Source of the DNA: JACCTH01 sp035281645
Lineage (GTDB): Bacteria; Actinomycetota; Acidimicrobiia; Spongiisociales; ZC4RG35
DNA: 22,994 bases
Reading direction: 5' to 3'
NCBI GenBank assembly: GCA_035281645.1
Contig: DATEDN010000100.1
Location: forward strand, 1 to 22,994
The translations under genes and the position numbers were made by a program. The notes under the pieces are model-generated. The model saw only the letters and a program-made list of their open reading frames with translations. It was not told where the DNA came from and searched no databases. Positions within the stretch are counted from its first letter, which is position 1. Each line of letters opens with the position of its first letter. This document shows positions 15,662 to 22,822 of this stretch, in pieces.

Positions 15662-16670
15662 ATCAGAACAGCTCCTGCCGGAAGGCGTGATCGATCTTCA
15701 CGTCCATTACTACACGGATGAATACCTCGCAGCTGTAGAGGACGCTCCCGCCATCCAAGTTTACCGGCGGCCCCAAGACGGACGTTATGTGGCGCTCTGG
15801 CGAGGCGGAGTTTCCCTGACCGTGCCCCAGCCTCACCCCGGCATCTCCGAGCGCCTTGAAATGATGGACCGGTCCGGGATCGCCATGCAGGTGCTTTCCG
15901 TCCCATCACCAAGCGTTTACTTCATTGAAGGGGAGATCGCAGATCGACTGTCCCGTCGAGTCAATGAAGAATTCGCTGAGATTTGTCGAGATCACCCAGG
16001 TCGTTTCCGCGCCTTGGCCACAGTGACCATGCAGAAACCCGACCTCGCTCTAGCAGGGCTCCCCTATGCACTCGATGAACTGGGGTTGGATGGGATCATG
16101 ATTCTCACAAACATCGATGGGGTTCCGCTCGACGATCCTGGTCTCGAGGAGTTTTGGGAAGAAGCAGATCATCGATCTCTGCTGATCTATGTTCATCCGA
16201 CGGTCCCGGAGGCGGATCACATGTCAGACTATGCCCTGGCCATTGCTGTTGGGTTTCTCGCTGACACCAATCTCGCGCTCGCCCGTCTCACTTACTCCGG
16301 TGTGTTTGAGCGATTCCCGAGGATAAGGTGGATATTCAGCCATCTGGGCGGCACTCTGCCGTTCATGCTCCCTCGACTCGACAACTATCACCGGCAATTT
16401 CCGGAGTGCCGCGAAAAGGCTCCGCGACCTCCGTCGGAATACATCAAAGGCCTACTGTTCGATACCGCCTCGTCGCATCGCCCGGCTGTGCGCTGTGCGA
16501 CCGACACCCTAGGAATGGATCGGCTGGTTTTCGGAAGCGACTATCCGCATGTTCCAGGTGGCGTCACTCCCTTTTTGGAGGCACTAGATGCGACCGGGGC
16601 AGTCGGTTCCGAATTGGAAGATCTCGTTAGAGGGCGGGCTCTGGCTCTGCTGGGCGGCCGGGCCATCTGA
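15654..16670 (+). CDS. Amidohydrolase-2 family metal enzyme, ACMSD-like (second copy)
   Basis: A 338-residue amidohydrolase_2 protein. The metal site is complete: HVH (His16, His18), His181 in IYVHPTVPEA, His230 in IFSHLGGTLPFM and Asp296 in LVFGSDYPHVPGG. The GSDYPH ending of the barrel is the form usual in ACMSD and related decarboxylases. I chose ATG 15654: it gives an ATGGCTGA overlap with the first copy and starts just before the conserved GVIDLHVH. The longer frame from 15585 lies inside the upstream gene. The paired, divergent copies suggest two consecutive metal-dependent steps, such as decarboxylation and ring or amide hydrolysis. The substrate is unknown. Confidence 0.88.
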   Translation: MAESEQLLPEGVIDLHVHYYTDEYLAAVEDAPAIQVYRRPQDGRYVALWRGGVSLTVPQPHPGISERLEMMDRSGIAMQVLSVPSPSVYFIEGEIADRLSRRVNEEFAEICRDHPGRFRALATVTMQKPDLALAGLPYALDELGLDGIMILTNIDGVPLDDPGLEEFWEEADHRSLLIYVHPTVPEADHMSDYALAIAVGFLADTNLALARLTYSGVFERFPRIRWIFSHLGGTLPFMLPRLDNYHRQFPECREKAPRPPSEYIKGLLFDTASSHRPAVRCATDTLGMDRLVFGSDYPHVPGGVTPFLEALDATGAVGSELEDLVRGRALALLGGRAI

Positions 16671-16671
16671 G

Positions 16672-17643
16672 GTGTGCGGTCCTGGGCTCGTAAGCGATGA
16701 GTTTCGACGGCGGGTAGCTGCCTACCACGCCACCAAGGGTCAGGTCAGTTCGAGCCCTTTTGGGCCTGATGACCAGATCGGAATGCTGAACTTGCTTACC
16801 TCTGAGGTTGCCCGGGAGTATCTCGCCCGAGCGAATGGGTCTGAGGTCTTCGACCTTTCAGTCGACCTGTTTGTGGATATGCCCACGTGGACTGAGGGAG
16901 GAGAGCCGCCCTACAGCATCTGGATGGTGCACACTCCGCAAGGAACGGTGGTCGATGATCCCGTCAGGGTTGGTCGCGGTCAGAACGAATTGGTGGCCTG
17001 GTCCGCAGATGCCATATCGATGTTCACTCACTGTGGGACCCACATCGACACTCTCAACCATTTCGGCTACAAGGGAAAAATCTGGAACGGTTTCGCTGCC
17101 AGCGAACATTTGGGAAGCCTTCACTGGACGGTGGCAGGGCCGGACCGCTATCCCCCCATTATCGCCCGAGGGGTAATGATCGATGTCCCCGCCGCCCTCT
17201 CGCTATCCGTTCTGCCCGACAGCTATGGCATCGGACGGGAGGACCTGGAGCAGGCCCTTAGCCGGCAGGGCACCGTCCTCCAGGCAGGAGACGTGGTTCT
17301 GGTGCGCACCGGAAGGATGAGTCTCTGGCCCGATCCGGAGGCATACTTGCCACGAGAACCAGGGCTCAACCGAGAGGGCGCCAGGTTTCTGGCAGAGGCA
17401 GGAGCAGCGGTGATCGGTGCTGACAACATCGCAGTTGAGCAACTTCCCGCCGACGACCCCGAGAACTGGATGACCGTGCACACTTATCTGCTGGCCGAGG
17501 CAGGTATTCCAATGATCGAGGTCGTCAATTTGGAGGAGTTGGCAGAGGAGGGCTGTCACGAGTTCTGTTTCATAGGCGCGGCACTCAAGCTGAGAGGTGC
17601 TACTGCCGGACCGATGCGCCCCTTGGCTCTACCGCTCCGGTGA
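16672..17643 (+). CDS. Cyclase-family hydrolase (PF04199, kynurenine-formamidase-like)
   Basis: A 323-residue protein of the putative cyclase family, metal-dependent hydrolases that include kynurenine formamidase and isatin hydrolase. The signature is HCGTHIDTLNHF, with His120, His124, Asp126 and His130 as metal ligands, preceded by the family opening FDLSVDLFVDMPTW. Its length fits the longer members rather than the short (about 210 aa) formamidases. GTG 16672 was chosen because it begins one base after the second amidohydrolase's stop; no other in-frame start lies close, and the reading frame extends back into that gene. It is last in the rightward operon. Hydrolysis of a formamide, lactam or lactone is a reasonable guess. 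Confidence 0.85.
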   Translation: MCGPGLVSDEFRRRVAAYHATKGQVSSSPFGPDDQIGMLNLLTSEVAREYLARANGSEVFDLSVDLFVDMPTWTEGGEPPYSIWMVHTPQGTVVDDPVRVGRGQNELVAWSADAISMFTHCGTHIDTLNHFGYKGKIWNGFAASEHLGSLHWTVAGPDRYPPIIARGVMIDVPAALSLSVLPDSYGIGREDLEQALSRQGTVLQAGDVVLVRTGRMSLWPDPEAYLPREPGLNREGARFLAEAGAAVIGADNIAVEQLPADDPENWMTVHTYLLAEAGIPMIEVVNLEELAEEGCHEFCFIGAALKLRGATAGPMRPLALPLR

Positions 17644-17985
17644 TCACCTCAGCGCGGGTGAACTGATAACGAGCAGAGTCGCCGAAGTCGATGAGCGGTT
17701 GTGAATGTCGTGCTGCTCACCCGCAGGGAGAATGGCTACGTCTCCAGGCCCGATGACGATCTCTTCGGACGAGTTCGAGACTGTCAGCTCACCAGTCAAC
17801 CCGGCATAGATCTGCACCGAGTTGGCGTGGGCGTGGAGATCGGAACCTCCACCGGGTTGGATCTCGCCATGCCAGACACTTATCGCCGGGGTTCCTAGCG
17901 CCCGTCCCGCCAGCAAATGATTGACGACGCCGTGGTGCCCGCTGGGCTCATACCCCTGCGACTCCTTGAAACGGACCAGTCTCAA
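17644..17985 (-). CDS. Small cupin-domain protein
   Basis: A 113-residue single-domain cupin. Motif 1 appears as DLHAHANSVQIYAGLTGELTV with HxH, although the usual Glu is Gln. Motif 2 is complete: GDVAILPAGEQHDIHN. Three histidine ligands could hold Fe, Mn or Zn. Such small cupins may be dioxygenases, isomerases or ligand sensors. It starts with TTG 17985, whose TTGA overlaps the alpha/beta hydrolase stop. Its own stop abuts the stop of the convergent cyclase gene (TGATCA, 17641-17646). It is last in the short operon headed by the GntR gene or by the operator at 18905. Confidence 0.8.
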   Translation of the reverse strand: MRLVRFKESQGYEPSGHHGVVNHLLAGRALGTPAISVWHGEIQPGGGSDLHAHANSVQIYAGLTGELTVSNSSEEIVIGPGDVAILPAGEQHDIHNRSSTSATLLVISSPALR

Positions 17986-18905
17986 AGCATTTCCTCAGCA
18001 GCTTCGTTCGGCTCACTCATGCCGGTGATACTCAACGAAAAGGATCGAGGGTCACGAGGGCCCCAATTTCCACCCGCAACCGCCTTGAAAAAATTGACAA
18101 GGGACTCATTGAACATCTCGGGCTCTTCGAGGTTCAGCGTGTGGCCGGATTTGGGGAATAGAGAAAGCCCTGCTGTCGGAATCGCCTTCTTCAGCATTAG
18201 TGAGGCCTCAATCGCCCCTTCGTCTTCATCTCCGACCATGATCAGGACCGGGGTGGTCATCGTCGCAAAATCCATTTCAAAGTCGTAAAGCGAGGGTCGG
18301 TTGGCCTGAACCCCGCGCATGGTCAGCGACGAACCGATGGGGGAATGTTGCGCCAGCGCTGCAGCGAACCGGGCATGGCCACGAGGGTCCTTGTTTTGAA
18401 ACTGCACCCGCGCCGGCCCAATTGCATATCGAGCGGCGACCTGGGCGGATCCTTCCTCGGCAAAGGCCTTTGCAATCGCTTCACACTCGCGTCGAAAAGA
18501 GATGCGTTTGTCGGGAGTGGCTCCATATCCCACCCCGGCGATTGCCGTCGAGAGCAGACGCTCGGGGTGCAAGCGGGCGAGATGGAGGGCGCAGAATCCG
18601 CCCATCGAGAGACCTACCACATGAGCCTGTTCGACCGCCAGGCCGTCCATGACAGCCAAGGCGTCGTCGATGGCGTGGGCCTGTGAGTATGCATCAGCAT
18701 CGTCAGGCACGTCTGAAGGGGGATAACCACGAGCGGAGTAGGTAATACAGCGGTGCGCTTTTGAGAAGTACCGCACCTGAGGCTCCCAGCTGCGATGGTC
18801 GCCGGCGAACTCATGAATGAACAGGATCGGTGCCCCCGCCCCCTCCTCCTCGACATGCAGAGCGGCGCCATCCACGGACGTGATCCGATACGTCCTCGGA
18901 CCCAT
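17982..18905 (-). CDS. Alpha/beta-fold hydrolase
   Basis: A 307-residue alpha/beta hydrolase with an intact triad: Ser100 in the elbow GLSMGG, acid Asp228 in the VGDEDE stretch and His255 in KSGHTLNLEEPEMF. The ending resembles 3-oxoadipate enol-lactonase and C-C bond hydrolases, but the region ILFIHEFAGDHRSW has HE rather than HG at the oxyanion loop. It would cut an ester, lactone or C-C bond of a pathway intermediate. ATG 18905 begins inside the operator at 18905-18918 and has no ribosome site. A TATCAT hexamer ends 7 bases before the A, so a leaderless transcript is likely. It lies 23 bases downstream of gntR, and its end overlaps the cupin gene by TTGA. Confidence 0.88.
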   Translation of the reverse strand: MGPRTYRITSVDGAALHVEEEGAGAPILFIHEFAGDHRSWEPQVRYFSKAHRCITYSARGYPPSDVPDDADAYSQAHAIDDALAVMDGLAVEQAHVVGLSMGGFCALHLARLHPERLLSTAIAGVGYGATPDKRISFRRECEAIAKAFAEEGSAQVAARYAIGPARVQFQNKDPRGHARFAAALAQHSPIGSSLTMRGVQANRPSLYDFEMDFATMTTPVLIMVGDEDEGAIEASLMLKKAIPTAGLSLFPKSGHTLNLEEPEMFNESLVNFFKAVAGGNWGPRDPRSFSLSITGMSEPNEAAEEML

Positions 18906-18918
18906 TTGATATATGATA
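18905..18918. promoter_or_regulatory. Palindromic operator candidate, site 2 (alpha/beta hydrolase)
   Basis: TTTGATATATGATA matches the palindrome consensus at 12 of 14 positions. It fills most of the short gap between gntR and the hydrolase gene and touches the hydrolase ATG. On the minus strand it contains TATCAT (18918-18913), placed as a -10 box for transcription beginning at the ATG itself. Confidence 0.62.
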
Positions 18919-18928
18919 CACCAACTGC

Positions 18929-19564
18929 CTAGGCCCGTTCGGGCTCCGGAGCTAGGGAGGCAAAAGCATCGAGAATGTGACTGCTAGTGGCAGCGGAGGC
19001 TCGGTCGCCATCCTTCTCTCGGAGTGCGTCGATGATCTCATTGTGGTGGGCCACCGATACCGAAACCGGGCGGTCAACTGGGGGGCCTTCTCCTAGCGTT
19101 CTCCAGAGGAGGTTGAGCTGAGCCAGCAGCACCGGGGATTCGGTGATTTCGTAGATCCTGAAATGGAATTGGCGGTTAAGAGCTCCGATCGTGGCGGTTT
19201 CTCGAGCCCTAGCCAAGCGTCGATTGAGAGATTCCAGGTCATCGAGATCCTTCTGGGTGATCCTTTGGGCCGCCAACCTGGCGCCAAGCCCCTCCATCGC
19301 GGCCCGGATCACCGCGTTTTCGTAAATCCGGGTGGTTTCGGAACGCACCACTACCGCCCCCCGATGATCCTCAGTGACGATGAAGCCCTCCGCTTCCAAT
19401 CGTCGGAAAGCCTCGCGAACAGGCGTCGGGCTCACCCCGAACTGTTCACCCACATCTCGTTGGCGGAGTACTGCGCCGGGAGCCAACTCGCCGCTGTGGA
19501 TCATCTCCTTGAGGGCATCGGCGACGAGATCGGTCTTACTTCGATAGCTGATGCCGGGCGGCAT
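18929..19564 (-). CDS. GntR-family transcriptional regulator with FCD ligand domain
   Basis: A 211-residue regulator. The winged helix-turn-helix spans about residues 10-75, with the recognition part EQFGVSPTPVREAFRRLEAEGF. The C-terminal helical FCD domain (about 80-205) carries candidate metal or ligand residues Asn130, His134, His173/174 and His196, as in FadR/VanR-type proteins that release DNA on binding carboxylates or CoA esters. ATG 19564 is preceded by AAGGACC and CAGGAC purine runs. It is divergent from the crotonase gene, and the operator candidate at 19595 lies between them, so it probably controls itself. The recurrence of the same palindrome at four unit starts makes it the likely master regulator of the locus, probably a repressor relieved by a pathway acid. 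Confidence 0.9.
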   Translation of the reverse strand: MPPGISYRSKTDLVADALKEMIHSGELAPGAVLRQRDVGEQFGVSPTPVREAFRRLEAEGFIVTEDHRGAVVVRSETTRIYENAVIRAAMEGLGARLAAQRITQKDLDDLESLNRRLARARETATIGALNRQFHFRIYEITESPVLLAQLNLLWRTLGEGPPVDRPVSVSVAHHNEIIDALREKDGDRASAATSSHILDAFASLAPEPERA

Positions 19565-19594
19565 GTCCTGGGTCCTTCGTGGTCGTACATGGAA

Positions 19595-19608
19595 GATGAT
19601 ATGTCAAA
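19595..19608. promoter_or_regulatory. Palindromic operator candidate, site 3 (gntR / crotonase divergent promoter)
   Basis: GATGATATGTCAAA matches the palindrome at 11 of 14 positions, with the left half ATGATAT perfect. It sits in the 56-base gap between gntR and the crotonase gene. On the minus strand TATCAT (19601-19596) may be the gntR -10 box. Autoregulation is inferred. Confidence 0.55.
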
Positions 19609-19620
19609 TTCGGAGGAGAA

Positions 19621-20301
19621 ATGAGCGTTCGTTTGGAAGAGCGGAGCGGACTCCCGGTGGCACTTCTCGATCGGCCCGATCGGCTCAATGCTCTCGACTT
19701 GGCGACTGTTAGCGCCGTCAGGGCGGTAATCGATCAGAAGAAGCCCGTTTTGATATTGGCATCGACCTCCTCACGGGCCTTCTCTTCGGGAGCCGACACG
19801 AGTGTCTCCGATGCTGAGCGCGCCGCCGTTAGCGAGTCGCTCTATGGCCTCTATGCGGCCATGCGGGCTGCCTCCACGATCATCATCACCGCCGCCGACG
19901 GCCACGCGATCGGTGGCGGAGCTCAACTTCTGCTGGCCTCAGATATCAGGGTCGCTGGTCGTTCGTTATCTATCCGTTTTGTAGGGGTTGGTCACGGATT
20001 GGTGGTGGGCGCCTGGGGACTGCCGTCCTTGATCGGCCGCGGGGGCGCGCTGGAATTATGCCTGACAACCCGGCCGATCGGCTCCGACGAAGCACTTGCC
20101 AAAGGACTAGTCGAGAGGGTGGTGGATGATCCGCTGGCCGAAGCGATCGAGGTGGGTACTGCAATCATGGCCCTCGATCCGGCTCTAAACGCGATAGCCA
20201 AGACCATCGTCGCCATCAGCGACCCGGACAAGGCGCTCCAGGCTGAACGTTCCTTCAACTCGGGGTGGCGGGGATCGATTCCTGGAACCGGACCTATATG
20301 A
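19621..20301 (+). CDS. Enoyl-CoA hydratase/isomerase (crotonase) family protein, short form
   Basis: A 226-residue crotonase, about 30 residues shorter than usual at the C-terminus. The oxyanion-hole segments SSRAFSSGADTS and DGHAIGGGAQLLLASDIR are present. Of the two hydratase glutamates, the second is kept (Glu145 in GGALELCL). The first, normally in a PE-x-x-x-G stretch, is replaced: the region reads FVGVGHGL, with Gly near 122. That pattern is more common in isomerases, hydrolases and lyases of the superfamily than in true hydratases. ATG 19621 follows GGAGGAG closely. The gene is followed by an acyl-CoA ligase through an ATGA overlap, so it probably acts on the CoA ester made by one of the two ligases. 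Confidence 0.85.
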   Translation: MSVRLEERSGLPVALLDRPDRLNALDLATVSAVRAVIDQKKPVLILASTSSRAFSSGADTSVSDAERAAVSESLYGLYAAMRAASTIIITAADGHAIGGGAQLLLASDIRVAGRSLSIRFVGVGHGLVVGAWGLPSLIGRGGALELCLTTRPIGSDEALAKGLVERVVDDPLAEAIEVGTAIMALDPALNAIAKTIVAISDPDKALQAERSFNSGWRGSIPGTGPI

Positions 20302-21914
20302 CGGCACGGCTAGATCGTCCTGAGATAGATCCGTCTTCAATAACGGCCTGGTCGTCTCATCTGGGGAAGCCGATTTCCGACCCGGTCGCCTTGCGGCGTG
20401 ATTTGGCGGATGGGACCTTGCCCGAGGCATTCGCCTGCACTGCAGCAGCCGCCGGGTCCGCACCAGCGTTCTTCCTCCCCGATGGAGGCATAACCCACGC
20501 GGCGCTTGACCAAGCTGCGGCCAGGGCACAGACGACCCTGCTCCGCCTCGGGGCCGGTCCGGGACGGGCTGTTCTGCTCAGCGCAACCACCAGCCTCCCG
20601 ACCCTGATCGCCTACATAGCGGTTCTCCGGACCGGTGCTGCGGTGGCTTTGGCCAACCCCTCATACACACCTTCAGAACTCTCACGACTGATAGCCGCCA
20701 GTGACGCCGACCTTGCCATCGCTACAGGCGAGGGCGTCAAGCGGTTAGCCGCCACGAGCGTCCCCGTCCGCGAGTTGATCGGACTCGCCGTTGAGGATCG
20801 TCAGCATGCCTCATTGTTGTTGTTCGATCGATCCGAAGAGCCGGCACCGGTGGTTTCCCTGAACCCCGACGCTCCCGCCGTACTGGCCTTCACCTCGGGC
20901 ACCACTGGCGAGGCGAAATGCGTTCCCTTATCCCACCGCAACCTGCTTGCCTCAATTCGAGGTGTGATGTGGGCGTGGAGGTGGTCGGCCAATGACCGAC
21001 TCGTTCATGCGCTTCCAATCGCTCATCAGCATGGTCTGGGGGGAGTCCACGCCACCTTGTTGGCGGGAAGCCAGGCGACGCTCTTGGGACGGTTCGATCC
21101 CGAGCAGCTGCTCGACGCGGTCGTTACTGAGGCCACCACGGTCCTCTTCGCAGTTCCCACTATTTACCGCCGCTTGGCGGAGGAGGCGTTTGACCGGCTG
21201 GCCCTGCTTAAGGGGTTGCGGCTTTTTACCTCGGGCTCTTCTGCCCTTCCGTTGGCGTTGGGCCAGCAGCTCATCGAAGAAATCGGAACTCCACCTCTGG
21301 AACGGTATGGCACGACTGAAAGTGGCCTCGACGTTTCCAACCTCTACGAAGGTCCCCGGGTGTTGGGGACCGTCGGTATGCCGCTACCCGGCGTGGAACT
21401 TGCCTTGGGCGATGGGGACGGCAAAACGGTCTCCGTTGGAGAGGTAGGAGAAGTTCTAGTGAGGGGCCCGCAGGTCTTTAACGGCTATCGGGGCGACCGG
21501 ATCGGCGATGACCCATTCATTTTCGATTGGTTTCGGACAGGGGACCTTGGGGTGCAGGAAGCTTCGGGCCATCTTCGCTTGGTTGGCCGCACTAAAGAGG
21601 TAATCGTCTCTGGCGGCCTCAACGTCTACCCCAAAGAGGTCGAGGCGGTCCTGGCCGGCCTGCCCGGAGTCGAAGACGTAGCCGTGGTTGGAATGCCCTC
21701 CTCCGCCTGGGGAGAGGAGGTGGTGGCCTTTGTCGTGGGTCAGCCCATTTCCGAGGAGGACCTTCGCCGGGCCGCGTCAGCCGAGTTGGTTTCCTACAAG
21801 ATCCCCAAACGATTCGTCAGACTTGAAAAAATCCCCCGCAACGAGTTAGGAAAAGTCAGCAGGGAAGGCCTACTGGCCCAGGGGGTTGTTCCTCCCGAGA
21901 CTCCTGGCATATGA
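20298..21914 (+). CDS. Acyl-CoA synthetase, malonyl-CoA-synthetase-like
   Basis: A 538-residue class I adenylate-forming ligase. The motifs are complete: P-loop TSGTTGEAK (199-207), ERYGTTES (335-342), RTGDLG (413-418), the hinge GRTKEVIVSGGLNVYPKEVEAV and the catalytic Lys519 in ELGKVSR. The segments LPIAHQHGLGG and SNLYEGPRVLGTVGMPLPGVEL resemble malonyl-CoA synthetase (MatB), suggesting a short dicarboxylic acid such as malonate or a substituted malonate. Other short acids are possible. ATG 20298 overlaps the crotonase stop by ATGA. A longer frame from 20265 lies inside that gene. The stop overlaps the operator at 21910. This is a different branch from the PaaK-like ligase at 6714. Confidence 0.88.
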   Translation: MTARLDRPEIDPSSITAWSSHLGKPISDPVALRRDLADGTLPEAFACTAAAAGSAPAFFLPDGGITHAALDQAAARAQTTLLRLGAGPGRAVLLSATTSLPTLIAYIAVLRTGAAVALANPSYTPSELSRLIAASDADLAIATGEGVKRLAATSVPVRELIGLAVEDRQHASLLLFDRSEEPAPVVSLNPDAPAVLAFTSGTTGEAKCVPLSHRNLLASIRGVMWAWRWSANDRLVHALPIAHQHGLGGVHATLLAGSQATLLGRFDPEQLLDAVVTEATTVLFAVPTIYRRLAEEAFDRLALLKGLRLFTSGSSALPLALGQQLIEEIGTPPLERYGTTESGLDVSNLYEGPRVLGTVGMPLPGVELALGDGDGKTVSVGEVGEVLVRGPQVFNGYRGDRIGDDPFIFDWFRTGDLGVQEASGHLRLVGRTKEVIVSGGLNVYPKEVEAVLAGLPGVEDVAVVGMPSSAWGEEVVAFVVGQPISEEDLRRAASAELVSYKIPKRFVRLEKIPRNELGKVSREGLLAQGVVPPETPGI

Positions 21915-21923
21915 TATATCGTC
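21910..21923. promoter_or_regulatory. Palindromic operator candidate, site 4 (SDR gene)
   Basis: TATGATATATCGTC matches the palindrome at 12 of 14 positions and overlaps the ligase stop codon. TATGAT (21910-21915) is close to the ideal -10 hexamer. It lies 19 bases before the TTG of the SDR gene, suggesting that this gene has its own regulated promoter inside the operon. Confidence 0.62.
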
Positions 21924-21941
21924 GCCGCTGAGGAGGGCAGG

Positions 21942-22739
21942 TTGGATCTCGGATTGCAAGGCAGGCGGGTTCTCATTACCGGGGGGAGCCAGGGCATCGG
22001 GAGGGCTTGCGCCCAACTGTTTGCCGAAGAGGGCTGCGATCTCTCCATCGTCGCCCGATCCCCTGAAAGCCTGGAGCGAGCCGCTAACGAGATCAAGCAT
22101 GCCACCGGACGGACTGTCTATCCCCTCACTGGCGATATGAGCGTTCCCGAGGACGCCGAGCGGACCACGCGTTCTGCGATCGAGAAGCTAGGGGGAGTCG
22201 ACGTGCTAGTGACGTGCGCCGGGAGCTCTCCAGGAGGCTTGATCGAACAGCTAACAGAAGAGCAGTGGTACTCCTCATTAGGGCTCAAGTTCATGGGATA
22301 TGTGCGAAGCATGAGGGCGGTTTTGCCTCACATGAGGGAGCGCGGGTCTGGTTCCATCGTGCTCGTCGTTGGCAATGACGGGATCAAACCGAGCTATTGG
22401 GAAACCACCGCGGGAGCAGCTAACGCCGCGGGGATCAACGTCGCTTCCTCAATGGCCGAGCAATACGGCCCACTAGGCATTCGGGTGAATACGGTTAATC
22501 CAGGTCCCGTCAACACCGGACGGTGGGATGGGCTCGAGAAAGCCTTTGCCCGCGACAAGGGCATCAGTCAAAGGGATGCTCACGATTTGGCTGTGCGAAG
22601 CATCCCTCTCGGGCGTATTTGTGAACCAGAAGAGGTCGCCAACCTGGTCGTATTCCTGGCCTCCGATCGCGCCTCGTTTATAAACGGCGCCCACATCCTC
22701 ATTGACGGCTCCCAGCGCAAAGGAATCATGGACACATGA
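21942..22739 (+). CDS. Short-chain dehydrogenase/reductase-fold protein lacking the catalytic triad
   Basis: A 265-residue Rossmann protein of the classical SDR family. The cofactor loop TGGSQGIG (13-20), the CAGS segment (92-95, the NAG position), VNTVNPGPVNTG after the active-site helix, and the C-terminal FINGAHILIDGSQ are all present. The active site is not: where YxxxK and the preceding Ser are expected, the chain reads VVGNDGIKP and ETTAGAANAAGINVASSMA. Ala157 and Asn161 therefore replace Tyr and Lys, and Gly/Asn replaces Ser. It may bind NAD(P)H without standard chemistry, or use other residues. The start is TTG 21942 behind a strong AGGAGGG. It is the last gene of the rightward group and probably has its own operator-controlled promoter. 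Confidence 0.85.
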   Translation: MDLGLQGRRVLITGGSQGIGRACAQLFAEEGCDLSIVARSPESLERAANEIKHATGRTVYPLTGDMSVPEDAERTTRSAIEKLGGVDVLVTCAGSSPGGLIEQLTEEQWYSSLGLKFMGYVRSMRAVLPHMRERGSGSIVLVVGNDGIKPSYWETTAGAANAAGINVASSMAEQYGPLGIRVNTVNPGPVNTGRWDGLEKAFARDKGISQRDAHDLAVRSIPLGRICEPEEVANLVVFLASDRASFINGAHILIDGSQRKGIMDT

Positions 22740-22822
22740 TCTGATGCGAGCTCACGTGGCGCATTAGGCGATCCATCAACGAGGTCTGAGGACGCCAGGG
22801 CTCAGGCTTCTCGGCTGATCAC
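22740..22822. other. Short convergent gap
   Basis: These 83 bases separate the SDR stop from the convergent partial gene. I find only a weak CTGAG/CTCAG inverted repeat around 22785-22805 with no T-run, so no terminator is called. Confidence 0.4.

Noticed and set aside
19939..19949. AGATATC-type palindrome inside the crotonase gene
   Set aside because: It lies in coding sequence and matches only the central bases of the consensus.
20291..20303. CCTATATGACGG at the ligase start as a fifth operator
   Set aside because: It shares only the TATAT core with the palindrome and is explained by the ATGA stop-start overlap.
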